From assembly GCA_021234155.1 (NCBI GenBank), contig JAJEKV010000011.1, positions 9,465,712-9,529,711 of the forward strand: a stretch of DNA of 64,000 nucleotides. Direction: 5' to 3'. The notes under the pieces are model-generated. The model worked only from the letters and a program-made list of their open reading frames with translations, made no database searches and was not told the DNA's origin. The number at the start of each line of letters is the position of its first letter. Position 1 is the first letter of the stretch. Shown in pieces: positions 1 to 11,215 of the stretch. Source of the DNA: Isoetes taiwanensis. Its lineage: Eukaryota > Streptophyta > Lycopodiopsida > Isoetales > Isoetaceae. Both the position numbers and the translations under genes were made by a program.

Positions 1-26
1 ATTGGTAGTGCAGAACATTTTCTCAG

Positions 27-1677
27 ATGCAGCCGGACAAATTTTTGCGTATAATTCATGATAAGATGGACCAACACAAGACTTTCTTGCCAAAGCTAGA
101 TCCTTTACCCAAGCGTTGTCAAAACGCTTTTCAGATGAAAGTAAATCTGGCGGGTGTCTTAACACATAGGCATGGAACTGGAACCTATGGTCATTTTGTG
201 CTTGATCTATGGAGGGATGATCCAAACTTCCATGTGAGCTCTATTTTCAAGTGCTTGAGAACACTAGAGAAAGGATCGATAGAAGGGAGGAGGTATTCCC
301 CATCAGCCCCCATTTTTGAGGCTTTGATGGATGATCAACCGCTTTGTTACCAAAGGCAGATAAAAAAGCTCACATCCAAGGTGTCCAGTGAATCAAGGAG
401 GACTTGGGATATTTCCCCTTACTTGAGAAACAACTGCCAGAGGAGCTATGTGTTCAATTGGACAACTCTTGGAAAGAAAACAAGAATAGCTGGATGTTTG
501 GGGCAATGTCATACTTGACAGCAGTGGGAGTATTCAAAGTTGTGAAAGTGGGGTTCATGATGGTTGGGCATATGCATGATGATATAGATGCATTCTTCGG
601 AACTTTCTCCACCAAGCTCAAGAGAGAAAATGTGAGTCTCTCTGAACTAATGGATGTGTTTGAGAGCTGTATTGACCCCAACCCAATGGCTTTCTTGATG
701 GATGAGGTTGCAGATTGGAAATCATTTGTCGAGGGATACTTGCTAGATGGTAAGGATCAGTTGACAGGACACATAAAGCCACTTCAGTTCAAGTTTTGGG
801 TTAGGGATGGAATACCAATCATGCAATATAAGTGGAGACCAGGTGACAAGTTGTGGATGCCTGTACAAGGAATCGAGTTGTGGCAATGGGGTGCTACAGG
901 TGAAGTTCTTATTCCTAAAGGGCAGCCAAAACCACTACCTCCCTTCAAGACTGTTAAAGACTCTAGCCAACTAGTGAAGGGCATCAAGGATTATATAACG
1001 CACTGGGATGATGTTCGAAATGGAAAGCACATCTCCACTCTTAAATGGACTCCCTAATCAATTACTGGGAGAAAGTTGTGACATGCTTAGAAACTGAACA
1101 ACCATGTGGGGGGGAGCTGAGAGATGGGTTCTTGCCAGAGTCCAGATGGGAGGGTTCTCAAGGAGCAAGCATATCTAACAATGTTCACTTGGGTCCTAAC
1201 AAAGGTTTTTCGTGGTTTGTGGGAAGTAAGGCCTCAAAGCCGAAGTGGTTTGATCTTCCTGAGTGGGATCCCTTTGAGGACATCAAGGAAGGATACTTTG
1301 TGCTAGTAAGGCCTGATGATGAGGATTGTCCAATATGGTTAGGGGTGGCACTCTCTGATGTAACCACCACTATGGCTGATGGAGAGGAGTTGCGTCTTGG
1401 ATTCCAAGTTCAATATTGGGAGCCCATTGGAAGACACAAGAAGGGCAACTTGAAGGAGCAATACACCGACTGCTGGAAGAAGAAGTGGAGGGCAAATCAT
1501 GCTAATCCTCAAAGGAATTGGTGGAGTGTGTGGTATGGTCGTATCCAAGTTCTCACATTGCAAAGGACAAGACACACAAGATCCCAAAAAGGGAGATGGA
1601 CAACACGAGCAACCTCCATGCTATATCATTGTATAAGGGTAGATAATATTGAGAAGCTTGAAAACTTTCTCAACTAG
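27..1677 (+). pseudogene. DUF7869-type protein relic, three frames
   Basis: Three overlapping reading frames (27-518, 404-1057, 1045-1677) together read as one protein broken by two frameshifts. The first carries a run like MKVNLAGVLTHRHGTGTYGH, the second QLDNSWKENKNSWM followed by VGHMHDDIDAFFGTFST. The order 'Q-D-N...ENKN ... VGH-H-D-D' is the signature of the DUF7869 domain found in large, probably transposon-linked families of non-seed plants and other eukaryotes. The third frame reads FVLVRPDDEDCPIWLGVAL, a C-terminal module with a BAH-like look that I cannot name. In the second frame a TGA lies just upstream of 404, so a frameshift near 395-404 is needed to join the pieces; another is needed near 1050. 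The upstream part may lie outside the window. The function of the family is unknown to me. The gene is probably dead. Confidence 0.65.
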
Positions 1678-1825
1678 TGGTTTATAAAATTTATGAGGAA
1701 AACAAGTTACCCAGTTCTTTGTGTGTGATGTGTAATTCTATTCAAGCATTCAAATTCAGAATTTTTTTTCTATAGTATGAGTCCCATTTTCAGTCCGAGT
1801 CCCAAAATTCGAGATTTGACCCACT

Positions 1826-2158
1826 TTAATTAAATGCGACTTTTTCAAGATCTGCAAAGGAATCCTCAATATCGTTCAAGAAATCACCGTCAAATTTCAG
1901 ATTTGGAGCTATTTCTTTCTTGCTTTTCCTTTGAATCTCCTCCTGGAGGGACACGTTCTTGCACTCCAAAGCAGCAAGATCCTCAGCTTTTGCACCATTC
2001 AGGCCAGAAATTTTCGCATCCAAGTGATTCTCCATAGCTTGAAGCCAAATTGGGGCCTCATCTGCACCTACTATTGCAGCATCCGAAGCTCCCAATCCAT
2101 CAAAAATTTGGGCAGCATGCCTTTTGCCGAGGTTGATGGCTCTGGCTTTTGGGGCCAT
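1826..2158 (-). CDS. hypothetical 110-residue helical protein
   Basis: An ATG-started 110-codon frame on the minus strand, acidic and helix-prone in its second half (NVSLQEEIQRKSKKEIAPN region), ending in ADLEKVAFN. No family recognised. It could be a first exon or a retroelement-derived remnant: nothing upstream looks like a promoter, and the frame lies in sequence otherwise free of genes. Low confidence that it is a real gene. Confidence 0.25.
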   Translation of the reverse strand: MAPKARAINLGKRHAAQIFDGLGASDAAIVGADEAPIWLQAMENHLDAKISGLNGAKAEDLAALECKNVSLQEEIQRKSKKEIAPNLKFDGDFLNDIEDSFADLEKVAFN

Positions 2159-2469
2159 GGTTGAAAAGAAAGCACGACACTTGATGCTTCAACGACAAAA
2201 AGAGAAGAGATGTACATAGGCTGATGAGAAAGAGAAGGAAAGAAAGCAACTAAATAGGAACATGCCAAATAGGACAACTAACTAACAACTAACTACCTCA
2301 ATAGTTCAAGAACTATATTTACCTTTTGATCTTGAGAAACGAAGGTAAATCTCATATAATTTTTAAAATCAATAAGAGCTAAAAATACATATAATATTAT
2401 CATGGCATCATTGAAGTGCATTTATTAGATTTGAATAAGTCCAAATTTTGTTAGATGTATCATAGCTTT

Positions 2470-3019
2470 TAAATTCTTATTAGTTATTTGAAATTTTCAT
2501 TACTTAGCCATTATCTGTGGCAGTGATTCAGAACTTCTATGTATCATACATTCTTCTTCAAAATCGTGTATGTCATTATCTCTGGCAGTGATTCAGAACT
2601 TATGTATCAATACATTCTTCAAAAATTGTGAACTATGAAAGGCAAGTTTATTTAGTCAAGTTTAATTAGTCAAGTTTATTTAGTTTGATTTAGTTTATTT
2701 AGTTTGGTTTAATTTACATGATCATTTAATGCTGCAAATTCAAATTCAAGGCCAGCCACCGCCAATGCCACCGGAAGCAGCACATGACGAAATTGGGGAG
2801 TTCTTAAATCCTTATTAGTTATTTGAAATTTTCATCAGTTAGCTATTATCTCTGACAGTGATTCAGAAGTTCTATGTATCATACATTCTTCTTCAAAAAC
2901 GTGTATGCCATTATCTCTGGCACTGATTCAGAACTTATGTATCACTACATTCTTCAAAAAATGTGAACTATGAAAGGCAAGTGTATTTAGTCAATTTTAT
3001 TTACTTTATTTAGTTTGGG
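2470..3019 (+). repeat. tandem array A of a ~300 bp unit (about two copies)
   Basis: Two diverged copies of a roughly 300 bp unit that recurs five times at 11.14-12.54 kb. Landmarks are 'cttattagttatttgaaa', 'ccattatctctggcagtgat' (twice per unit, about 65 bp apart) and 'gaactatgaaaggcaagt', with an AT-rich 'tttatttagtttg' stretch. The second copy contains, at 2727-2817, the same small C-terminal-like reading frame as array B (…QPPPMPPEAAHDEIGEF, LNPY, stop). The array is cut at 3019 by the poly(T) end of the neighbouring LINE. Confidence 0.8.
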
Positions 3020-6000
3020 TTTTTTTTTTTTTTTTTTTTAGGTTAAGGCAAGATTTGATATTACATGCAAAAGAGAGATTACATGAATATTTACAGCAAT
3101 TGCAAAGGAAAAAATAAACCTTTGCAATGCTTGTTCATCCCAAGTAGGGACTGAAAAAGAAGCACAGCTAGATAAGCAAAATTAGTTGTACCAACAGATT
3201 AGAAAGAGTCACAAATGCCTATAATTGTTCAGATAACAAACCAGTCGTTCAAATCTTTATTCATAGCCCAGGGCGAACTCCAGTGGATCAACCTGCACAA
3301 TATAGAACACTGTTTCGAGCTCGTCCAGATCCAGCGGGGTGTGGACCATGAATTGCAGCACGATTTCCGAAGTTATGTCAAAATGCTCTTCCCATTTGGC
3401 AGCAAAATGAATCTTCAAATCGTTCCACCACCAAAGATCCTCATAGTCCAGAATGACGCCAAGAGCCGATCTGAGCCCAGATGTGTTGCTTCAGAGTTAT
3501 CATTTTGGCTTTGATTTGCTCCCTTGTCCATTGCTCAAAAGTCGGCTTCGGATCATATCTCCCCCGACCGGGGGGGATGACCATGTCATAGCGCTCAGTC
3601 ACAAAATCTGTCATTATCAACACCAGCATCAGTAATAGTCAATTTGAAAAAAGCATAGAAGCCATGGTAATTTCCAAGAGAATCCCAATTCCTGTCATAT
3701 GCTGAGCCCTTGCATCTTCTATGAGCTATAGCAGTCTCAACCAGCAAGGATTGGAAACAGGCTTTGATCCAATTAAGGTTGAAGGCTTTCTGATCATGGA
3801 GGATTCTGTTTCGATGTTTCCATATGGACCAAAGGGCCAGAGTTCTCAAAGTACCACAGAAGGCACTTGGAAAATTTAAGAAGACAAAAAATTCCTGAGA
3901 GGAAGAACCAGGAGTGGCCATACAGAGGTTTTGTGCCCAGATCCAAAAAGGCAGAAGTCGAGAGCATTGAAAAACATGCAGATTGGATTCTGGGAGCTGA
4001 CAGCCCAAAGGGCAAATATTAGGATACGCTGCCTTATATTTTGCTATTCTGTCATTGGTGGACAGACTCTGGTTCAACAACGACCATCTAAATAAGAGGA
4101 TCTTTTTAGCACAGTAGGCCTGCCACCCATCAATGATTATCTTGATTGCCTCTTGCTGTGAACATCCCCATTTTATAGTGACCTTGAGATCTGAAGGTTG
4201 GATGATCATTCTGTAAATTCTGGACACACTGTAATTCTTTTCCCTTCACAACTCCATGAAATGGGATCTGGTGAATCTTCCCAATTGCTCAGGGATCGAG
4301 AGACTGAGGAGAAAATCTTCTTGTTTACCTGCATGTCACTGATTTTTGTTGCCATTTCCTGCCAGGTAAGCCATCTTCCATTACATCTGAGATCAGCAAT
4401 GGATTTATAACCTGCATCACTCCATTCTTTGTATTTCCTTGGATGTTTGAGGGTCAAACAACCAGCCTCTGTTGGGAGCACATTGTGATGCCAAAAGAAG
4501 TGGAAATTGGAGCTTACCTTGTGAAAGTCATCAGCATGAAAACAATGGGAGACTTCATTCCATGCCTCCAAAAGTTGCTTCATGATGGATGAAGTGTGGG
4601 GACCTACTGTTAACTGGTAAAAGGCCGAGTCTGGAAGCTGGTGATGAATTGAGTTGCTTCCCACAGGTTTAGATTGCTAGATCCAGTACCTGATGAAAGC
4701 CATTGCAGGAGAGTTATGAGAAAAATAAAGAGCACGCCAGATCAGCTTTGCAGCTAGGGCCTGAGCTTGCTTGAAGAGGTCCTTATAACCAAGACCTCCA
4801 GAATCCTTTGGAGTGGTGAGATTCTGCCAAGCAACTTTGTAATCTCCCTGCCAAATGAATTTTCTAATGGCAGTCTGAATTTCCCCATAAGTTGCCTTAT
4901 CTGCTATAATTGCAGATGAAAAGTAAATATTTGTGCTGGCAATTACTGTATTGGCAATTTCCACTCTACCTGCCAGAGAAAGAGAAGCGGGATACATCAT
5001 AAATTTTCTCTTAATCTTATTTGTAATTGGAGACCAAAGACCATGAAGACTCATATCTGGTGCAAGAGGAATCCCCAGCAGTTTGGTGGCCATACATTTT
5101 TCCAAAATTGAGATATCTGCAATTTTGTTTTCAGTGGAGTCCAAAAGAATAGTGCATTTGGATCTATTTATTAGCACACCTGAGGCCTTACCAAATGTCT
5201 CCATAGCAGATAAGAAGGTGAAGATACTTTTTCCATCATCCTCAAGAAAAACAAATGTGTCATCAACATATTGCATCAGAGATAGAGGCTTACCTTCATT
5301 TGGCATCTGAAGGCCTTTGATCTGTCCATTCTGCTGAAGTTTGAGTGTAACCTTGGTCACCAATGACCATCTTAGCAACTATAAGGAACAGGTAAGGGGC
5401 AAGGGGGCACCCTTGCCTTACTCCTCTTTTGCAAGGGAAAAAAGAGGAGGGGCCGCCATTAACTAAGACTGCAGATCTGGCATCCTTATTAAAGGCAGAG
5501 ACCAAGTTAATTACCTGTTGTGAGAAACCAAGAAACTCCATAGCCTTGTATAAGAAATCCCAATTAATGCCTTTTGAAATCAAGCTTTAAGAGCATACAA
5601 TTCTGTTTAGTGAATTTGTTCCAGTGTATCCCCTCATATGCTCCAATAAAATTATCAAGAATGCTTCTGGCAGGGAGAAAGGCAGTCTGGAGAGGACTAA
5701 TGATTTTTTTCTAAAACCAGCTTGACTCTGTTTGCTCATATTTTGGCCAAAATTTTATTAGTGGTATTGGTCAAAGAGATTCGCCTCCAATCAGAGAAGC
5801 CTACAGGCTGATAAACTTTGGGAACCAGTGCAATGAGTCCAGCATTAATTGCAGGGTGTAAACTGTCTGCCTACCAAGCCCCTTGTATAAAAGTTGTTAG
5901 GTCATCCTGCATCACATCCCAGAATTCCCCGAAGAATTCTGGGGGGAAGCCATCCGGGCCTGGACTTTTTCCAGAGGCCATGGAGTTCAAAGTGAGAAGA

Positions 6001-6690
6001 ATTTCCTGTTTTTGTGGAATAGCTATAAGGTTCTCATTATTGATTGATGATGAGTCAGAGTCAATCATGCTGAAAAAGAGCTCTATGTCCAACTGACTAG
6101 TAGGCTGCTTGTCAAACAACTCCCGATATCTCTGAGCAAAAAAACTATGAATTCCTTGTTGTCCCTGAATGACTCTACTCTGTTCATCTTGGACCGAAAT
6201 GATGCCATTATTGATAATCCGACTCTTAGCAGCCTAAAGAAAAATGAGGAACTACTTTTGTCCATTAGATTAACATACTGACATTTACTTCTGATAGCCA
6301 AAGATTGAGCTTCCAATTCCTCAACATGCTTGACCTTAATTTCCAATTGATCTTCTAGGTCCTGCAGGGACTGGTTGTTTTTATCAAGAAACAAAGATTC
6401 CCTAACCTTTGTCATTTCAGCATAAATCTCATTTTTTTATTTCTTATTCTTTTCTGCCCAATCCTTGCCCCATTTCTTAATCCAGCCCTTCAAAGTTTTC
6501 AACTTCTGTACAAACCCAGTCATTGACCTACTACTTCCAAGTTTAGGAAGAGATAAATAATATTCTTTTAATTGAGAACAAAATTGCTCAACTTGTAAAA
6601 GCTGAACATTAAACTTGAAAGGAGTGCTTACCTTATCAGCCCGAGAGGTACATGCAAGTGTCTCTAAAACTTGTGGAAAGTGATCAGAGA
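3020..6690 (-). mobile_element. 5'-truncated L1-type LINE with poly(A) tail
   Basis: A minus-strand non-LTR retrotransposon. Its 3' end is a 20-nt poly(A), seen as T at 3020-3039. Its 5' end is a truncation: the first recognisable residues, at about 6690, are ISDHFP, the SDH motif that closes the apurinic endonuclease domain, so almost the whole endonuclease is missing. Such 5' truncation is typical of target-primed reverse transcription. I could not see a target-site duplication. The element interrupts tandem array A on its 3' side, but the array does not resume beyond 6690. Confidence 0.85.
3595..6690 (-). pseudogene. LINE ORF2: reverse transcriptase plus zf-RVT, decayed
   Basis: In order on the minus strand: end of endonuclease (SDHFPQ, ~6690); a coiled linker (6083-6415); SGKSPGPDGFPPEFF, the conserved start of the RT fingers (5871-6119); VRQGCPLAPYLF in 5296-5583; the catalytic box YVDDTFVFLEDD in 4677-5378, with V in place of the usual A in YADD; thumb and connection; then a zinc-binding domain of zf-RVT type with CPLGCQLPESNLHVFQCSRL in 3595-4227. 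The pieces lie in different frames with several stops and frameshifts, so no full-length protein can be made. The layout is that of plant L1-clade elements. Confidence 0.85.
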
Positions 6691-6914
6691 TGGGGGTGCG
6701 ACTTTTTTTAAGTTTTTTCGAACTATGTTTTCGTGTTTTTTTGTAAGGAATATTCGTGTATTCCTCTTAATACACACTCTAATATGGAGATAACTGAGTA
6801 TATAAAATTGGCAGGAATCTTCATTTTTATATAATATCTTCAACACTTTACACCAAAATTTTGATCTTGCCTGCAACTTTTCTAGATATACAATAACAAT
6901 TACTTTTGAATAAT

Positions 6915-9651
6915 TTAAATGGCACCTAAAATCATTGCTAGTGTAGCATCCGTGTTGTAGACATAACACATGTGTTTGCAGAGGAGAAACCTACCCTTGC
7001 AATCATGTTTCATGAATTCTGGACAACTACATCTAGGGTTTGCACTAATCTCAATCTTGTAAATGTTGGTATCTCTTCTGAGCTCATAAATTACATGCTT
7101 TCCGCATGTGATAATCTGTTTTCCAACTACTTCTGCTTCCATGTCATAACTTCGCTCTAGATTCACATCTTCATCGTTACTCAATCTGGCTCGTTTATTG
7201 ACACGCCTTCCATTTCTAACTTTGACGAAACTACTCGCAGAAGGTGCATCAGAAGAAACGTCAGTGGAGTACTGATTAGATGTGGATGACAGCCCTCTCA
7301 CCTCGAATCCGCTACTCATCAGTACTTGCAATTCTTCATCCTTTATGTTGACTCCTGTAGCCACTGGCCAACTACCAGGTCTGCTAGGAGCACTGACTAT
7401 ACTGTAATCCGGATACCATGTATGTTGCACATTGGTTGAACAAAACCACATCATTTGTTCATGCTCTCCATTACGATGTCTTCTGATCCCATAAAAAGAA
7501 GGGGCAACAGTGGATTTGTTCCCCTTGTTAATACGTGTTTGGCATTTATGACCAGTTTTTGAAACACGACCCATACATTTCACTTCACTTCCAGCAAGTG
7601 TCCTCCTCAAGGCCCAACTAGCCTGATGAATATCTAATTCTATGACTCTAATTTGTGGACTGCCAAAATTTATTGTCCTTCTTGCTGAGTCATCAATTCT
7701 TGAACGTGACATAGTGTGGGTCACCTTATCTGGACGATGACTTCCTGCTTCAGAATTAGTAATTGTGGATGTCTTTCTCAAGATGGTTCGGTTATTACCA
7801 CCGGATCCAGGATTATATTCTGGCATTCCACTTCTTGATGTTTCTTCATTAATTATATTCACTCCCTGCATAGGGCTTATTCCAGAGCGAAACCTTATTT
7901 CCAATCTTCCCAGTAGATTTGAAACACTAGGTCCTGTTCCCAAGTGTCTACCCTCCAACCATGCTTTGTATTTTGAACTTTGCAAGAGTGCTTCTGTCAT
8001 GTCAAATACACATGCATCATATAAATTCATAGTCTTTCTGTATCCCCTAGCTGCTAGCCAGCTTCCGTGCTTGGATTCAGACATGTTAGTGTGAGGGACA
8101 TGTATGGCACTGGCTATGTCCTGATGCCACCAAGACAACCACGAACCTAACGACTTTATGTCCACCTCGTCGGCTTTTCCAGGCCACCAATCAATGATTT
8201 CATGATAAATATCTTCTGCAATTTCAATAGTTTCTGCATTCCTCCATTTCCTACATAAATTCAGATGCTGGATACGGTAGGCCTCATAAATGTATTTATT
8301 TGTGTGACGTTGCAAGCACTGCTCAAAATGAAATTGACATGAGCGTTCTCCACCTAAACGTTCCTGACCATTATTGAACACATCTCTTACTGCTGTCCAG
8401 TTAGCCTGTGCTTCATCGGCCATAAATTTCCTAAATTCAGCTGCCGGAAAACCTTTGCCCTCCATCACCTTATTTAGTTTTTCCCAAAACAGTCTTTGTG
8501 CGATGTAATCTTCAGTTTTCATGTCACACAAGGCAATAGTCTGAGAGACCGTATCCTACATGAAAGGAATTACAGAAAATGAAATATACAACTTATTTTG
8601 GATCAAAATAAAAAGAAACAACTTACTTTGGATCATAGACATGACACCCCAACGTTGTCCAAGTCGGAATACGTTTCACATGACCAAAATGAACCCAACT
8701 ATGTTCCAAATCCCCACCTGGACGCATTCTATTTACTAAATCTACTCCTGAGCCAGGCCCGACGGTGGACATCTTGAAGATATAACATCTTTCATTATCG
8801 TCATCATGTAACTGGTAAGGAAACACTGAACCGTGGAAGTACTGGTATCTGCTATGTTGTTTCAAATATAAAATTTGAGAAAACTCATCCCCTCCTTTCT
8901 TGTTCTGAGCTTTAGCTTTATGAATCCACCTTCGTAATCTGAAATTCCAAAATTAATGATAAACGCCAGGTAAAGACATTGGATATAAATCGAGAAATTT
9001 AATACAATACCTTCGTTGATTATTCAATGGTTCAAGTTTTTGAAGAAATCTATCCACACCCGCAGAATCCATTGTTTGAAAAGCCGAGATTTCGTCTTCA
9101 GAAATTATATTACCATTCACAAAATCCATTGCAAGATCGTGTTGTGTTTCTCGGGCTCCCTTCATAGTTGATGGTGTATTTGCACCTCTAGTGTTCAAAA
9201 GTGCTTTGGCCATATACATACTTTCTCTTGACTCTGCAACTCTGATAGGATGTTCATGACTTCCGATGTGAAAGGCCAACCTCGTAAAACTTGTATTATC
9301 TGGAAAGCAGTAATATATTTTGCATGTGCACTGGCTTATGCATTCTGGTTGTTCCCTACAAAATATACAATTAAGGGAACCATTGACTGTAGATAGTTCT
9401 CCTATAAATGGTATGTTCCTTAAGGTTCCTCTCCATTGCACCTCATTTGGTTTCCCTGTTCCCAATAAACATTCACAACTCATATTCTTGCATTGTAAGT
9501 GGCCACAACAATGGGCCAATTTCACACAGCCTGGAAAACTTGGAACAACTGTATGAGAAGGGTCTGACCAAACATGAGGATCCATGTTATGTTCCATTCC
9601 CGACTTCGAACATTTTTTTTCACTTGGGAGCTCGCAAGGGGACGGCACCAT
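6915..9651 (-). CDS. MULE-type transposase with SWIM zinc finger (spliced, possibly dead)
   Basis: Three exons on the minus strand. Exon 1 (to 9011) has a Cys/His-rich N-terminal domain (FPGCVKLAHCCGHLQC…). An intron with GT-AG ends at 8939-9010 (72 bp) joins in phase to exon 2 (8938-8627: RLRRWIHK … GHVKRIPTWTTLGCHVYDPK). A second 71 bp GT-AG candidate (8556-8626) leads to exon 3 (IALCDMKTED … MADEAQANWTAVRDVF … RSCQFHFEQCLQRHT …), which is the MULE DDE core followed by a SWIM finger, CSCPEFMK…GRFLLCKHMC. The second join as read by eye is off by one nucleotide, so this copy may be non-functional or spliced differently. The start codon is uncertain because a minisatellite begins there. Terminal inverted repeats were not found. 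Confidence 0.7.
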
Positions 9652-9955
9652 TGCTATTTTTTTGTAACAGATTTTTCTAGAACATTCTTCCAGCCGATGC
9701 CATTTTTTCTAGAACATTTTGCCAGCCAATGCAAGAGCCAATGCAAGGGGATGGCACCGTTGCCATTTTTTTTATCATGTTTTTCTAAAACATTCTTATA
9801 GCCGATGCCATTCTTGTAGAACATTTTGCCAGCCAATGCAAGGGGACGGCACCGTTGCCATTTTTTAAATCAGATTTGTCTAAAACATTCTTCCAGCTGA
9901 TGCCATTCTTCTAGAACATTAGGCCAACCAATGCAGGGGGATGGCACCGTTGCCC
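9637..9955 (+). repeat. minisatellite, units of 109 and 95 bp
   Basis: Four copies of the landmark 'ggggAYggcaccRttgc' start at 9638, 9747, 9842 and 9937, spaced 109, 95 and 95 bp. Within each unit 'cattcttccagccgatgcca' and 'tagaacattttgccagccaa' recur. A further isolated landmark lies at about 10,107. The array abuts the apparent first codons of the MULE gene. Confidence 0.8.
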
Positions 9956-10855
9956 AATAATTTATCTCATTTTAAATCCGATGGAAATGATAGGCATATT
10001 GGATGGAAATGATAGCACATTTGGTGACAGGCATATTAGATAGAAATGACAGCACATTTGATTCAAGAACTGCACATTTCAAATGACGGTACTGCCATCC
10101 AATACAAAGGGGACGGCACCGTTGCATATGCGGTAGCACCAGATTAATAGGCGAAAAGAAAATAGCTTTCCATTGCAAGTGAAATCCACTGGATCTAAGA
10201 CGTTCAAATTCAGTGCCAAAGGCTTGTAGTCACATGGTTGCTTACAGGATAAGGTCCTGAAAGCAATCATTCAAAATAAAAGCTATATATGCAAGAACAT
10301 GGATTATAAGAAGGTGCGGGATCCATCTAAATAATAGCTGTAGATGAAAATAGAAGCAAAAAATGTGAAGTTACTTACTCCAGGATTTATTTTAACACGC
10401 CAAGTGCAGCAGGAAAACGAAATACGAAAGGGGTGCTAGGATATACTTTGGGAAAGCATGATTTGCAGTAGACCTAACCCTCCAAACATAATGAAGAAAA
10501 GAAAAATAGAAAGAAAACAAACTTCAAATGGAGTTTCAACCCAAAACGCATACCTTAGACAAAAGGAATTAGTGCTTACATTTCTCTAATTGCATCTAGA
10601 AGGCCATGTCTCAGCATTCAACAAAGCTTTTTTTAGTTTTTAAGGTTCATCCTATTTCATTCATATAATTACGCATTACACCATGCATGGCCAAGATATA
10701 AGATATATGGGCCTTATGAGCACATTATCAGATGTCCATATATGGCCATATATGGGCCAGATTATTGCATCTTGCGAGCATTCGTTCATGGCACAATGTC
10801 AATCGGGCGAACGAGGCGAGTCGGATCAAAGAGACCGGGATCCCTGAGATCTATA
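9956..10855. other. no gene recognised
   Basis: AT-rich sequence with short internal repeats (for example 'gatagaaatgacagcacatttg' variants at 9975-10,070). Small open frames here show no family motif. It may include the outer, non-coding end of the MULE element. Confidence 0.5.
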
Positions 10856-10934
10856 AACTTACGACTAGCCATCTCTCAGCCGCTCGAATCTTGGGCCGAT
10901 CCGGCATAATGCCGATGGTGCAGATAATGAAATC

Positions 10935-11215
10935 TTGAAGGGCGACGTCGCCAGTTCTTGGCACCGACGATTCTAACTCCACCACCATAGCAGCTCTGGC
11001 TCTACTATCACAGCTGGCAGCACCACTAGAGATGGAAATTGATGATATTGGATCATTGAGATAGGAATAACGAGAAAAGATTAGATCATATGTTTTGGGA
11101 GCAAAATATGGTCAATGAAGCAGATGGGAATGGCGAAGCTGATCATTTAATGCTGCAAATTTTAAATTCAGGGCCAGCCACCGCCAATGCCACCGGAAGC
11201 AGCACAGGAAGAAAT
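10935..11215 (+). pseudogene. 3'-terminal coding fragment, possibly of a class-A heat-shock factor
   Basis: After a stop at 10,936 a frame reads LEMEIDDIGSL, then, with a frame change near 11,060, LDHMFWEQNMVNEADGNGEA and DHLMLQI, and after a one-base insertion at about 11,158, QPPPMPPEAAQEEIEEF, LNPY, stop. Acidic residues around an FWEQ core resemble the AHA activation motif of plant class-A heat-shock factors, and such motifs lie near the C-terminus. The DNA-binding domain is absent. This fragment runs straight into tandem array B, whose units copy its last ~30-40 codons and 3' flank. The family assignment is inference from a short motif. Confidence 0.35.

Noticed and set aside
3020-11135. 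Arrays A and B break off and resume at almost the same phase of the ~300 bp unit, suggesting one 8.1 kb insertion.
   Set aside because: Array B is preceded by ~200 bp of the coding sequence that naturally leads into its first unit, so it is in native context. A simple split of one array does not explain this.
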